Source: an uncultured Eubacterium sp.
GTDB taxonomy: Bacteria; Bacillota; Clostridia; Lachnospirales; Lachnospiraceae
DNA length: 64,000 nt
Assembly (NCBI GenBank): GCA_910584065.1
Contig: CAJTZN010000011.1
Span: 1 to 64,000 of the forward strand
Direction of reading: 5' to 3'
How positions within the stretch are numbered: position 1 is the stretch's first letter; every line of letters starts with the position of its first letter. The notes under the pieces were generated by a model. That model worked only from the letters and a program-made list of their open reading frames with translations. It had not been told where the DNA came from and searched no databases. Below are positions 16,484-24,515 of the stretch, in pieces. The position numbers and the translations under genes were made by a program.

Positions 16484-18196
16484 TCAATTTATTTCATCCA
16501 TTCCCGTTATCATCCACCTGCCCTCGATACACTCACAGGTATAACGATATTTCTGCCTCACCGTCTTCGCCTCGGCATCCGCATAATAAACGCGGTATCT
16601 CTCTTTTGATGAGATCGCTACCTGTCTGCTTATCTGCTCCCCCGCAGTCTCTTCCGCGGATGTGATCGAACAGGCCCGGACTTTCTCACGGATCCCCCGC
16701 TTGAAATAATTTTTCGCCATCTCGCACTGCTGCCCGTACACATCACTTCCCGTGTACAGCACCTGGCTCAACTGCTCGGTATTTCCCGTGTTCACCGCCT
16801 CAGTAAACAGCCTGATATATGTCTGAAACAGTTCCTCCACCGCACCCATATCCTCCGCTTTCGACTGCTTCGACATCTCACCCGCCGGAATCTGCTGCTG
16901 TCTTGCACCGTTTTCCGCTCCGGAACCATTGTTCACTCCAAGACCGTCTTCCGTCGTGAGATCAGCTGCCGCCGTGGAATCGCCGCCCGTCTGCCCATAT
17001 TCCGCCTCGCCGGCATTTCCGGATAGAAGCCCCGCAGCGGAGCCTTCCTCCGACACACCTCTCCCGGCACGCGTCTCCTTCTGTTCTTCTCCGGCCGACG
17101 ATCCTGCCAACGCTCCAACCGACGCACCCATGCCCGCGCTGCACGTAATACCAGCCGCCGCCAGCACGAGGACAATGAGCGGTGCGACGACCCAGCGCGG
17201 ATATTTCTTTTTGCCGCTGATCGCCCGGATCCTTCTCTCCATCTCTTTTCCCTTCCGGCTCATCGGCATGATCGGATACCGGAACTCTCCCCAGCCCGGA
17301 CGCCCAGCCAGCCGGATGAGCATCTGCCCATAGGAAAAGCGCTTTTCCCGCCCGATCCGCCGGATAACCGTCTCGTCACAAAACAGCTCGGCATCCTTTT
17401 TCGAACACGATACCGCCAGCCACAAAAGGGGATCAAACCAGTAAACCGAGATAAGAAGCACCCGGAACATCGCCCAGATATGGTCAAAATGACAGTAATG
17501 CACATATTCGTGGGTAATGATCTGCTCCATCTCCTCCGCATCCTCAATTGATCCATCACCGGAAAATAACCGCTCCGGCAGATAGATGGCAGGATGGAAA
17601 AAACCATACAGACACGGATTTTGTATCCCTCCCGCCGCATATATTTTAACTTTCCCCCGCTCCCCGTATGGCACACGGTTTTTCCGCAGCCTTCGCAACA
17701 GACGCACATTCGACAGGATAAACCAGAGAAGAAGCACCCCCGAAATCGCCAGTCTGACGCAGGTCAAAACAATATAAATTTTCGTACTCTGCTGTCCATC
17801 GCCGCTATTTGGGACGCCATTTCCGTTCTGCAAAGCCGCGTTCCCGGACTTTTTGGATTCTCCATCCAAAGCGCCCGCCCCATATTTCCCCGACGCCCCG
17901 GAAGCGTCCTGCGGGATATCCCCGTTCACCGTCTGCTTCACGGCCAACTCGGAATCATACTCCCTCTCCGCCACCCGCGCCGAAAATGTTTTCGAGATCA
18001 ATGTCCCCGCGCTGAGTGGTGTGGAAATAATGTTCACCGGCACCAGAAAACGCAGCAAAACGAGAAGCCAAAGGGCATAGATCCCGGCGTACCGTATTTT
18101 CCCGCTGAAAATCTTCCGCATCCCCAAAACCATCAGTACGAGCAGGGAAGATTCCAAAATAAATTCCCAAAATAGCATTTCGTCCCAATAAAACAT
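16484..18196 (-). CDS. BlaR1/MecR1-like M56 membrane metallopeptidase with NTF2-like sensor
   Basis: A 570-residue membrane protease. Residues 1-160 hold three membrane segments, with an unusual Gly/Asn/Ser-rich loop at ~85-138 between the second and third. The M56 zinc motif is H229-E-Y-V-H233 (ITHEYVHYCHFDH), with the downstream Glu in DAELFCDETVIRR. A fourth membrane segment (~335-355) leads to a low-complexity Gly/Ala/Ser/Glu region and a C-terminal outside domain (~455-570: VEELFQTYIRLFTEAVNTGN ... RWMITGM) that resembles an NTF2-like domain. True BlaR1/MecR1 end in a penicillin-binding sensor with SxxK; none is seen here, so the ligand is probably not a beta-lactam. Co-transcribed with the BlaI-type repressor gene upstream. 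Confidence 0.83.
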   Translation of the reverse strand: MFYWDEMLFWEFILESSLLVLMVLGMRKIFSGKIRYAGIYALWLLVLLRFLVPVNIISTPLSAGTLISKTFSARVAEREYDSELAVKQTVNGDIPQDASGASGKYGAGALDGESKKSGNAALQNGNGVPNSGDGQQSTKIYIVLTCVRLAISGVLLLWFILSNVRLLRRLRKNRVPYGERGKVKIYAAGGIQNPCLYGFFHPAIYLPERLFSGDGSIEDAEEMEQIITHEYVHYCHFDHIWAMFRVLLISVYWFDPLLWLAVSCSKKDAELFCDETVIRRIGREKRFSYGQMLIRLAGRPGWGEFRYPIMPMSRKGKEMERRIRAISGKKKYPRWVVAPLIVLVLAAAGITCSAGMGASVGALAGSSAGEEQKETRAGRGVSEEGSAAGLLSGNAGEAEYGQTGGDSTAAADLTTEDGLGVNNGSGAENGARQQQIPAGEMSKQSKAEDMGAVEELFQTYIRLFTEAVNTGNTEQLSQVLYTGSDVYGQQCEMAKNYFKRGIREKVRACSITSAEETAGEQISRQVAISSKERYRVYYADAEAKTVRQKYRYTCECIEGRWMITGMDEIN

Positions 18197-18223
18197 TGTT
18201 TATTCCTGTGTCCTTTCCTTCTC

Positions 18224-18649
18224 TCAGTGCTTTTCGTCCTGCTCCTGTTCCGATTCACGCTCCGCGTTTTTCAGTATTTCCTGCAGTTCATGGATGTCCT
18301 CTTTCGATAAATCCTGCTGCCGCACGAGCGCACTCATCATCATGCCGATACTTCCATCATAAATCCGCTGTAAAAAATCTCTCGTTTCCTGTACGACGAC
18401 ATCTTCCTTTTTCACAATAGGAAAAAAGCATTTCGTCTTTCCCTTTTCCTCAAAACCGATCAGTCCCTTTTCCGACATCCGGCGCACCATCGTCGCGCAG
18501 GTGCTCTTGCTCCACCCCACCCGCTCATTCAAAACGGGCACGATCTGCATGAGTGTCCTCGGATGTTCCTCCCAAAGACAGTTCATCACATACCACTCAC
18601 TGTTAGTAACACGAACTTCCTGTTTCACGCTGTCCTCCATTCCTGCCAT
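18224..18649 (-). CDS. blaI: BlaI/MecI/CopY family repressor
   Basis: A ~141-residue winged-helix repressor. TNSEWYVMNCLWEEHPRTLMQI and SKSTCATMVRRMSEKGLIGFEEKG form the DNA-binding domain; the C-terminal helices with VRQQDLSKEDIHELQEIL make the dimer. In the family the partner M56 protease triggers cleavage of the repressor on a signal. Start placed at ATG 18649 with AGGGA 9 nt upstream; ATG 18640 and GTG 18676 are alternatives. It lies 27 nt before the M56 gene. Its own promoter and the divergent promoter both carry a TTTACAAAGTA operator at the expected start point of transcription, so it probably represses both units. Confidence 0.88.
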   Translation of the reverse strand: MAGMEDSVKQEVRVTNSEWYVMNCLWEEHPRTLMQIVPVLNERVGWSKSTCATMVRRMSEKGLIGFEEKGKTKCFFPIVKKEDVVVQETRDFLQRIYDGSIGMMMSALVRQQDLSKEDIHELQEILKNAERESEQEQDEKH

Positions 18650-18697
18650 GCCGGTATATCCCTGACCGCACGGCACGTATGATTTCTTCTTAATTCT

Positions 18698-18709
18698 ACT
18701 TTGTAAACC
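18698..18709. promoter_or_regulatory. Left operator half of the BlaI divergent region
   Basis: ACTTTGTAAACC, the exact inverse of the element at 18791-18802. It lies just downstream of the minus-strand -10 box, over the transcription start. The core TAC-TTT-GTA dyad is like the TACA/TGTA core of BlaI/MecI operators. Confidence 0.65.
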
Positions 18710-18711
18710 TT

Positions 18712-18740
18712 ATTATAAAACCGCAAGTTTAATTTGTCAA
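18712..18740 (-). promoter_or_regulatory. Consensus promoter for blaI-M56
   Basis: On the minus strand TTGACA (18740-18735) is followed by exactly 17 bp and TATAAT (18717-18712): a full sigma-A consensus. Such a strong promoter needs repression, in keeping with the operator at its start point. Confidence 0.85.
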
Positions 18741-18760
18741 CCAAAATTTTCAAAAAGTGG

Positions 18761-18789
18761 TTGACAAATTAAACCTTCCATCGTATAAT
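18761..18789 (+). promoter_or_regulatory. Consensus promoter for the acyltransferase-SGNH pair
   Basis: TTGACA (18761-18766), 17 bp, TATAAT (18784-18789): a full sigma-A consensus on the plus strand. The -35 box lies in a 16-bp arm (18758-18773) that is the exact inverse of the arm holding the minus-strand -35 box (18728-18743). Confidence 0.85.
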
Positions 18790-18790
18790 T

Positions 18791-18802
18791 GGTTTACAAA
18801 GT
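18791..18802. promoter_or_regulatory. Right operator of the BlaI divergent region
   Basis: GGTTTACAAAGT, continuing AAATC so that TTTAC-AAA-GTAAA is a full palindrome. It covers the plus-strand transcription start. Together with the copy at 18698-18709 it brackets both promoters symmetrically about position 18750. Confidence 0.68.
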
Positions 18803-18844
18803 AAATCAACAGCTATTGCCTGTTAGGAAAGAGGGTCGATTACG

Positions 18845-19804
18845 ATGACTGAAAAAATGAAAACTTCAAAAAAAAGAAAAGGATTGGACGCGCTGCGCGG
18901 GATTGCCATTATCGGCATCGTTTTATACCACTTGTTCCCCTCCACGGTGCCAGGCGGGTTTTTAGGTGTGCCCCTGTTTTTCGTGCTCTCCGGATACCTG
19001 ATGTTTGTCACGAGTGAGCACAGCTGGGAACATGGGGACTTTCATATCGCAAGTTACTACAAAAAGCGGATCAAAAAAATCCTCCCCCCGCTGTTTACGA
19101 TGGTAATGATCGTATGCTGCTACCTGACTCTGACCGAGAGCAGCCTGCTGATCGGCATACGCCACGAAATTTTCAGCATCTTTCTGGGCTACGACAACTG
19201 GTGGCAGATCCAGAACAGCGCTTCCTATTTTTCAAAACTGGCGCTGGCATCTCCCTTCACCCACCTTTGGTTTCTGGCGGTTGAGATCCAGTTCTATCTT
19301 GTATGGCCGATCCTCTATGTACTGTACCAGAAATGCTGCCAGTACATCAGCGGCCGGAAGATGTGCTTTGTCTTTTTGCTGCTCGCCCTCCTTTCCGCCG
19401 GCAGGATGTTTATGCTCTACACCCCCGGCGAGGATCCGTCCCGGGTATACTACGGAACCGACACCATGGCGTTTCCGCTGTTTATCGGGATTTTTCTGGG
19501 CGCCGTCAGGCAGCAGTACAAATATCTGTGCCGTCAGGTGAGGAAAAACACGGCCGCAAGGTTTGTCATTTTCTTTCTCATCATCTGCGCGCTCTTTGTC
19601 ACGGTAGACGGCGAAACACCGTTTCTCTATCAGGGCGGCATGTTTCTCGTAAGCCTGTTTTTTGCCTACCTGATCCACTTGATCGAGAATCAGGAGGCCT
19701 GCCCCGGTTCACTGCCTGAGCCATCCGTCCTGTCCCTGCTCGGCAATAAAAGTTACGGCATCTATCTGTGGCACTACCCGCTCATCGTATTAGCGCTCAT
19801 ATAA
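18845..19804 (+). CDS. Acyltransferase 3 family membrane protein (OatA N-terminal half)
   Basis: A 319-residue membrane O-acyltransferase. The N-terminus shows the family's RxxD/H pattern: LDALRGIAIIGIVLYHLFP, then GGFLGVPLFFVLSGYLM, and about nine membrane segments ending SYGIYLWHYPLIVLALI. In OatA this part carries an acetyl group across the membrane and a C-terminal SGNH domain places it on peptidoglycan MurNAc. Here the protein stops right after the WHYP segment; the segment ending in VExPIR that usually follows is missing. GAGGG lies 9 nt before the ATG. The SGNH domain is encoded by the next gene, 24 nt on. Promoter and BlaI-type operator lie upstream. Confidence 0.86.
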   Translation: MTEKMKTSKKRKGLDALRGIAIIGIVLYHLFPSTVPGGFLGVPLFFVLSGYLMFVTSEHSWEHGDFHIASYYKKRIKKILPPLFTMVMIVCCYLTLTESSLLIGIRHEIFSIFLGYDNWWQIQNSASYFSKLALASPFTHLWFLAVEIQFYLVWPILYVLYQKCCQYISGRKMCFVFLLLALLSAGRMFMLYTPGEDPSRVYYGTDTMAFPLFIGIFLGAVRQQYKYLCRQVRKNTAARFVIFFLIICALFVTVDGETPFLYQGGMFLVSLFFAYLIHLIENQEACPGSLPEPSVLSLLGNKSYGIYLWHYPLIVLALI

Positions 19805-19828
19805 AAAACAGCTTGGAGGAATATAAGA

Positions 19829-20608
19829 GTGAAAAGAAATAGAAACGGAAAAAAAGTGATAACGATCCTCGGCATCGTCGCCTTGCTCTGCTGCACAGTC
19901 ATAGGGATATATGGTATTTTCAGCGCGCCGGAGTCCGACCAGGCGGAACTGGAACAGCAACTAATGAAAAACGAAAAGGCGTTGGAAGAATTGGAAGAAA
20001 TGAATTCGACGCCGCCCGCCGAAGCGGTAACTACATCCGCTCCGAACATCGTGAGCCCGCCCGCGGTAACAAACACCGACTCGCCTCTAAACACGCCGGT
20101 GACGCCGGAAGACGCCGGCAAACCTGAACATACGCTTTCCGTCATCGGCGATTCCGTGTTTTTAGGCGCATCGCCTGCTTTTAAGGAACTGATGGAAGAC
20201 GCCGTGATCGACGCCAAGATCTCCCGCCAGGTCTATCAGGCGATCGACGTCGCAAAAAAGCTGGAAAAAAAGAAAAAACTGGGTGACACCGTGATCATCT
20301 CCCTCGGCACGAACGGAAACTTCAATCCCGCGACCGGACAGGAACTGATCGATTACCTCGGACCCGACCGGACCATTTACTGGATCAATGCCTATGGAAA
20401 AAAACTGGATATTCAGAAACAGGTAAATGAAACGATCCGCGACCTGGCGAAAAAGAACGCCAATGTCACCGTCATTTCATGGGCAAATGAAGGCAAAGAA
20501 CACCCGGACTGGTTTTATCAGGACGGCGTCCACCTGAACGCGAAAGGGCAGACCGGGTTTGCCCGCTTTATCCAGAAAAGCATCGGATCCGCGGACACGG
20601 AACACTAA
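19829..20608 (+). CDS. Membrane-anchored SGNH hydrolase-like protein (OatA C-terminal half)
   Basis: A 259-residue protein starting with GTG (GGAGG 9 nt upstream). One membrane segment (residues ~10-31) is followed by a Glu-rich coiled region, a Pro/Thr linker (~60-100), and an SGNH domain outside the cell: G107-D108-S109 in VIGDSVFLG with the nucleophile Ser109, SLGTNGNF with Asn162/164, and D232-G-V-H235 (QDGVHLN) for the catalytic Asp and His. These match the OatA C-terminal domain that transfers acetate to peptidoglycan O6 of MurNAc and gives lysozyme resistance. Paired with the preceding acyltransferase it would rebuild a complete OatA from two chains. Confidence 0.85.
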   Translation: MKRNRNGKKVITILGIVALLCCTVIGIYGIFSAPESDQAELEQQLMKNEKALEELEEMNSTPPAEAVTTSAPNIVSPPAVTNTDSPLNTPVTPEDAGKPEHTLSVIGDSVFLGASPAFKELMEDAVIDAKISRQVYQAIDVAKKLEKKKKLGDTVIISLGTNGNFNPATGQELIDYLGPDRTIYWINAYGKKLDIQKQVNETIRDLAKKNANVTVISWANEGKEHPDWFYQDGVHLNAKGQTGFARFIQKSIGSADTEH

Positions 20609-20611
20609 ACT

Positions 20612-21184
20612 TTAATAAAGTTTCTTCCCATTAAAACTGTTCATCGCCGCGTCCACGCCCTCCGAGACGATCGCCTCGACCGCCTCGACCGCGAAATCCA
20701 GCACCTCGCCGATGATTTTTTCATCGCCTTTCGAAAACCGGCCGAGCACATGCCGCACCAGGTCGCCCCCTTCCGGCTTTCCGCCCACGCCCACCTTGAC
20801 GCGCGGAAATTCATTGGTACCCAAATGTTCAATGATATTTTTGATGCCGTTGTGCCCGCCGGCGCTCCCCTTCTGGCGGACGCGGAGCTGACCCACCCCG
20901 AGGGAAATATCATCAAACGCCACGATGATATCCTCGGGGTCGATCTTATAATAATCCGCGAAACTGCGAATGCACTCTCCGCTCAGATTCATAAACGTCT
21001 GCGGCTGGGCGAGGATGACTTTCTCCCCGCTGATCATCCCTTTTCCGCAAACCGCCTTGTGTTCTTTACTCGTCAGCGGTATCTGGTATTTATCCGAGAT
21101 CCGCGCGATCACTCCAAAGCCGATATTGTGTCGCGTCCCGGCGTAATCCCTGCCTGGGTTTCCCAGTCCTGCGATCAATTTCAT
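20612..21184 (-). CDS. pth: Peptidyl-tRNA hydrolase
   Basis: A 190-residue enzyme that frees tRNA from prematurely released peptidyl-tRNA. Motifs: LIAGLGNPGRDYAGTRHNIGF with the catalytic His20, QPQTFMNLSGE, DDISLGVGQLRVRQKGSAGGHNGIKNI. Normal length. Its ATG overlaps the hicB stop (ATGA), so its translation may be coupled to the antitoxin gene. It converges with the SGNH gene with only 3 nt between stop codons. In many Clostridia pth lies directly upstream of mfd; here 4.1 kb of accessory genes separate them. Confidence 0.96.
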   Translation of the reverse strand: MKLIAGLGNPGRDYAGTRHNIGFGVIARISDKYQIPLTSKEHKAVCGKGMISGEKVILAQPQTFMNLSGECIRSFADYYKIDPEDIIVAFDDISLGVGQLRVRQKGSAGGHNGIKNIIEHLGTNEFPRVKVGVGGKPEGGDLVRHVLGRFSKGDEKIIGEVLDFAVEAVEAIVSEGVDAAMNSFNGKKLY

Positions 21185-21609
21185 AGTGTGCCTCTTTCCT
21201 GCACTTTTGAAAGAAGTGCTTCTTGTAATACCTGTGAAAAGTTAATGTTCATTTCCAGTGCCGCCGCATTCAGCCACGCCGGGATCGTGAGTGTTTTTCT
21301 AACTGATTTTTCGAAATGCTCTTTAGCATAGGCATCCACATCCACAGAAACCATATTGATAAATGCCTCTTCTGACTTGATTTCCAGTTCCTTTGAAACC
21401 GCTGCAAGATCAACAGACTCCATTAAAGATGGTTTAGGAATAGGATCACCGTCCTGTTTCAACCAATGCAGACGTCCCGCCAGACAATCTACTGCCATCG
21501 CAATAGACTCATCCAAAGTCTCACCGCAGGTAGATAGGTCCAGATCAGGAAAAACAACCGAATAACCATTCTCTTCTTTAAAAAAGCAAGCCGGATATAT
21601 CGATAACAT
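21181..21609 (-). CDS. hicB: HicB family antitoxin
   Basis: A 142-residue antitoxin. The N-terminal half is the HicB fold (YPACFFKEENGYSVVFPDLDLSTCGETLDESIAMAVDCL), the C-terminal part a DNA-binding region (residues ~95-135) of the ribbon-helix-helix type (SVRKTLTIPAWLNAAALEMNINFSQVLQEALL). It would neutralise the HicA RNase encoded 32 nt upstream and repress the operon. GGAGG lies 8 nt before the ATG. The stop codon overlaps the start of the essential pth gene. Confidence 0.93.
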   Translation of the reverse strand: MLSIYPACFFKEENGYSVVFPDLDLSTCGETLDESIAMAVDCLAGRLHWLKQDGDPIPKPSLMESVDLAAVSKELEIKSEEAFINMVSVDVDAYAKEHFEKSVRKTLTIPAWLNAAALEMNINFSQVLQEALLSKVQERGTL

Positions 21610-21641
21610 CGTTAAAACCTCCTATTTTGAAAAACACAGGG

Positions 21642-21830
21642 TTATTTTAACCCCGCCTGTTTCCTTATGCTGTTTTCGGTACCTTTTGGAAGATCCCTGC
21701 TATGAAATGGTATCGTGACCTTGCCAGGTTTCGTCGGATGTATATAGTTTTTATGAGAGCCTTCCTGATTTTTAAAAATCCATCCGTCAGCAAGAATTAG
21801 TTTTTCCATTTCTTTTGGTTTTAATGGCAT
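21642..21830 (-). CDS. hicA: HicA family toxin (mRNA interferase)
   Basis: A 62-residue dsRBD-like RNase. The catalytic His is in NQEGSHKNYIHP, followed by GKVTIPFHSRDLPKGTENSIRKQAG, the standard C-terminal end. HicA cuts mRNA when free of HicB. GGGAAGTG lies just before the ATG. Toxin-first order (hicA-hicB) is the usual one. No frame damage is seen, so the module looks intact. Confidence 0.93.
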   Translation of the reverse strand: MPLKPKEMEKLILADGWIFKNQEGSHKNYIHPTKPGKVTIPFHSRDLPKGTENSIRKQAGLK

Positions 21831-21889
21831 TTCACTTCCCTCCCTATGGTAGTATTATATTGCGAAACTCGCATAAAGTCAATGCACAC

Positions 21890-22774
21890 TCACTTAACCT
21901 CTATCCCTAAAACCGTCAGCTCCTCATTGATGATCAGTTCAATTTCCGCTTCCCCCTCCGCAAATCCCGCCGTCACAAGCACCGTCACCCTCTGGGTATA
22001 AGATTCATCATCTTCAAGTAAAGGCACCTCAATATTGGTGATCTGTTTATAAACACCAAGCGATGCCAATTTCTGCTGCCAAGCCTCCCGCTTTTCCTTC
22101 GTCAAACCAGCCTTACACCCTTCATCTACAAGCGGCCAGATTCCGTCAAAATTACCCTCCGCCAAATAGTCGACCACCTCATAGATCCGTTTATTTATTT
22201 CCACCTCATTTATATGGCTCGTAACATACAAATACGCCGCCGCGTTTTCTCTCCGATACTGCCGCATCTCCTCAAATGTTTCAAAATATTTATTCTCATA
22301 CCGGTCGAAATATAAAACGATTTCCCGCTGCATCGTCTGGTGTGTATGACGGTCTTCGTACTTGATCGTAGCTATAACCTCCTGATAATCCGTATATGGT
22401 GTTTTTCGTATCCCCGTCACTTCTTTATACTCAATCTCATCCGTCTGGATATGCTGCTGAAAATATTCTTTTGCCTCACGGGAAACGGCAAAATTAAAAC
22501 ACCGGAAAAACGGCGTCGCAAATATTACAAATACGAATGCGAAAAATGCCAAACCCAATACGACTCCCCGTATGACACGGATCAGCACCGGCCGGCGCTC
22601 GCCCCACTTCCTGCGCAGGAACCAGTACGAACACGGACACACAAAAAGCGCCAGCAAAATGGGAGGTACCGCATTTTCCTTCCTCACCGCTATGACAACA
22701 CAGCAAAAAAATAAAAGAAAACCATAAATATTTAACAACACATTACCAACCTTTAAAAACTTCTCTTTTTTCAT
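21890..22774 (-). CDS. Membrane protein with DUF3887-like C-terminal domain
   Basis: A 294-residue protein with three hydrophobic segments in the first ~95 residues (NIYGFLLFFCCVVIAV, PPILLALFVCPCSYWFL, VVLGLAFFAFVFVIFA). A middle beta-rich region (95-175) is followed by a domain whose YEVVDYLAEGNFDGIWPLV and EKREAWQQKLASLGVYKQIT pattern I recognise as DUF3887-like, an NTF2-fold extracytoplasmic domain. It begins 16 nt after the M56 gene and is probably its operon partner. Function unknown; position suggests a sensing or effector role with the M56 protease. Confidence 0.6.
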   Translation of the reverse strand: MKKEKFLKVGNVLLNIYGFLLFFCCVVIAVRKENAVPPILLALFVCPCSYWFLRRKWGERRPVLIRVIRGVVLGLAFFAFVFVIFATPFFRCFNFAVSREAKEYFQQHIQTDEIEYKEVTGIRKTPYTDYQEVIATIKYEDRHTHQTMQREIVLYFDRYENKYFETFEEMRQYRRENAAAYLYVTSHINEVEINKRIYEVVDYLAEGNFDGIWPLVDEGCKAGLTKEKREAWQQKLASLGVYKQITNIEVPLLEDDESYTQRVTVLVTAGFAEGEAEIELIINEELTVLGIEVK

Positions 22775-22790
22775 ATATTTTCCCCATTTC

Positions 22791-24032
22791 TTATAAATAC
22801 GTAACGACCCTGCGCCAACCGGTACACACCTTTTGAACCGTTATATACCGCGCCGAAGAATCATACAGATTGCATCCCATTTCTGCCCGCCACACGCCAT
22901 TCAGTCCCGGGCCAAAACAATACGAGTCATACCATATGTAAGCCGCTCCCGTCGGACATCCTGACCGCTGCAGCTTTTCCCGGAGCGCTTTCGTATCAAT
23001 GACCAGTTCATCCGCCCTGTCCTCTACCAGGATCTGCCGGTATTCCTCCTCCGTCAGCGTAAGTTCCGTCCGGCATCCTGTTTCTTCATCCATGATCGAA
23101 AGAATCGCCTCAATCCCGTTTCCGCCTCTCGCGACAAATCGCGAACCGGCCAGTACTGCCGCCGCCGATACCAAAAGTACAATTCCCGTAACCCGGAAAA
23201 TACGCTTCCGGTACGTGCCAAATTTCTCCCGATACGCCGCCAGCATCCGGATCCTCGTGCGGCACTCGCTGATCGAAAAGAAAAAGTTCACCTTCTGCAG
23301 AATGTTTTCGGAGGATACCGCACCTGTCACCTCACTCAGGATCAGTTTCCCGTATTCCACACGGCTCCCCTTCTCCGCCACCACACTGTCGCAAAATATT
23401 TCCATATCGGTCTGAAATACTTTCACACCGTAATGTATGATCGGATTTAGCCAGAAAACACATTTCCATATCGAAGCGATGCAAAAGAACAAGTCGTGCC
23501 GGCAGCGGATATGTGTGGCTTCATGCCGCAGTATCATTTCCAGTTCATCCGCCGTGAACCGGCTCTGAAAATCTTCCGGCAGCACGATATAAGGATGGAT
23601 AACGCCGATCGTATACGGTGAATGCCTGCAATCCGACACTCTCACAAGACACTTCTTCCCACCAGTTTCCATGCGCATGTAGACTGGATATTTTCTCCCC
23701 CGCCGGATCAGTCTTTGCTTCGCGATCACATATCCGAGAAAGAGCACCCCCGCCATCCCCCAGTAAAACACCCCCAATGCCGTCATATCATCAAAAATCG
23801 TCCAGAAAAACGCCTCCCATCTCTCAAATACGCCCTGCTCAAATAATCGGCATTTTCCGGTGAAAAGAGCGAGGAGTGGCAGCATCCACAAAAACCCGTA
23901 CACATAGGGATTCCTGCCCCGGCACTTCCAGTAAATACCGCGGATCACAAGTACGGTAAGAACCAGTACACTGACGGAAAACTGTATCCGAAGCATCCGC
24001 ATCTGCAATATGAGAAAAACCAAATGCCCCAT
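22791..24032 (-). CDS. BlaR1-like M56 membrane metallopeptidase, second copy
   Basis: A 413-residue membrane protease with segments at ~15-32, 45-58, 85-105 and, after the peptidase domain, ~280-300. Zinc motif H170-E-A-T-H174 (LRHEATHIRCRHDLF) and the Glu in METFCDS-type context (DMEIFCDSVVAEKGSRVEYG). The outside C-terminal part (~300-413) is short and shows no SxxK/KTG penicillin-binding motifs. Starts 4 nt after the BlaI-type gene. The partner repressor and a 22-bp palindrome upstream complete a BlaI/BlaR1-style switch with an unknown signal, unlike the first pair in its sensor domain. Confidence 0.83.
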   Translation of the reverse strand: MGHLVFLILQMRMLRIQFSVSVLVLTVLVIRGIYWKCRGRNPYVYGFLWMLPLLALFTGKCRLFEQGVFERWEAFFWTIFDDMTALGVFYWGMAGVLFLGYVIAKQRLIRRGRKYPVYMRMETGGKKCLVRVSDCRHSPYTIGVIHPYIVLPEDFQSRFTADELEMILRHEATHIRCRHDLFFCIASIWKCVFWLNPIIHYGVKVFQTDMEIFCDSVVAEKGSRVEYGKLILSEVTGAVSSENILQKVNFFFSISECRTRIRMLAAYREKFGTYRKRIFRVTGIVLLVSAAAVLAGSRFVARGGNGIEAILSIMDEETGCRTELTLTEEEYRQILVEDRADELVIDTKALREKLQRSGCPTGAAYIWYDSYCFGPGLNGVWRAEMGCNLYDSSARYITVQKVCTGWRRVVTYL

Positions 24033-24036
24033 ACGA

Positions 24037-24426
24037 TCAGTCCCCTTTCCTTCTCTCCAGTAAGGAAATCAATTCCTGCACGTCCTGTTCCGACAAATCT
24101 TCCTGTTTTACCATCGTCGCGAGCATCAGGCTCCCATCCCCAGAAAAATAGGCATTCTTAAAATTCTGACTCTTCTCCTGAATGCACTCCTCCTGCGTGT
24201 ATTTCGCATGGTAATGATGTACCGTCGAATTGCGCGGATCAACTTCGAACTCCAACACGCCCTTTTTGACCAGCCGGTTGATCATCACACGCACCGTCCG
24301 CGCCGATATGTCTTTCACGCCCTCCAGACCCTCTACAAAATCCGCCGCCGTGCACGTTCCTTTCTCCCACACCACTTTCATGAGCAGCCACTCATTTTCC
24401 GTAATACTCGGGAATATATCTTTCAT
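24037..24426 (-). CDS. blaI: BlaI/MecI family repressor, second copy
   Basis: A 129-residue winged-helix repressor: ITENEWLLMKVVWEKGTCTAADFVEGL, SARTVRVMINRLVKKGVLEFEVD, and the C-terminal dimer helices with VKQEDLSEQDVQELISLLERR. Start at 24426, where GAGGAGG lies 7 nt upstream; the open frame extends to 24555 but without a site and across the operator. The HHYHAKYTQEECI region holds the expected linker where the M56 protease system would trigger cleavage. The family fold is shared with the repressor at 18224, but identity is low enough that they probably recognise different operators. Confidence 0.88.
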   Translation of the reverse strand: MKDIFPSITENEWLLMKVVWEKGTCTAADFVEGLEGVKDISARTVRVMINRLVKKGVLEFEVDPRNSTVHHYHAKYTQEECIQEKSQNFKNAYFSGDGSLMLATMVKQEDLSEQDVQELISLLERRKGD

Positions 24427-24515
24427 CCCAGTTCCTCCTCTCAGGTTATCAAATTTTCTATGTATCAAAGATCTGATGAAAATTATCTTCATACAATGGA
24501 TTGTTACTTCCTTAT

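Noticed and set aside
16929..18175. Several long frames on both strands inside the M56 gene
   Set aside because: Shadow frames in a GC-rich coding region; no ribosome sites and composition unlike proteins.
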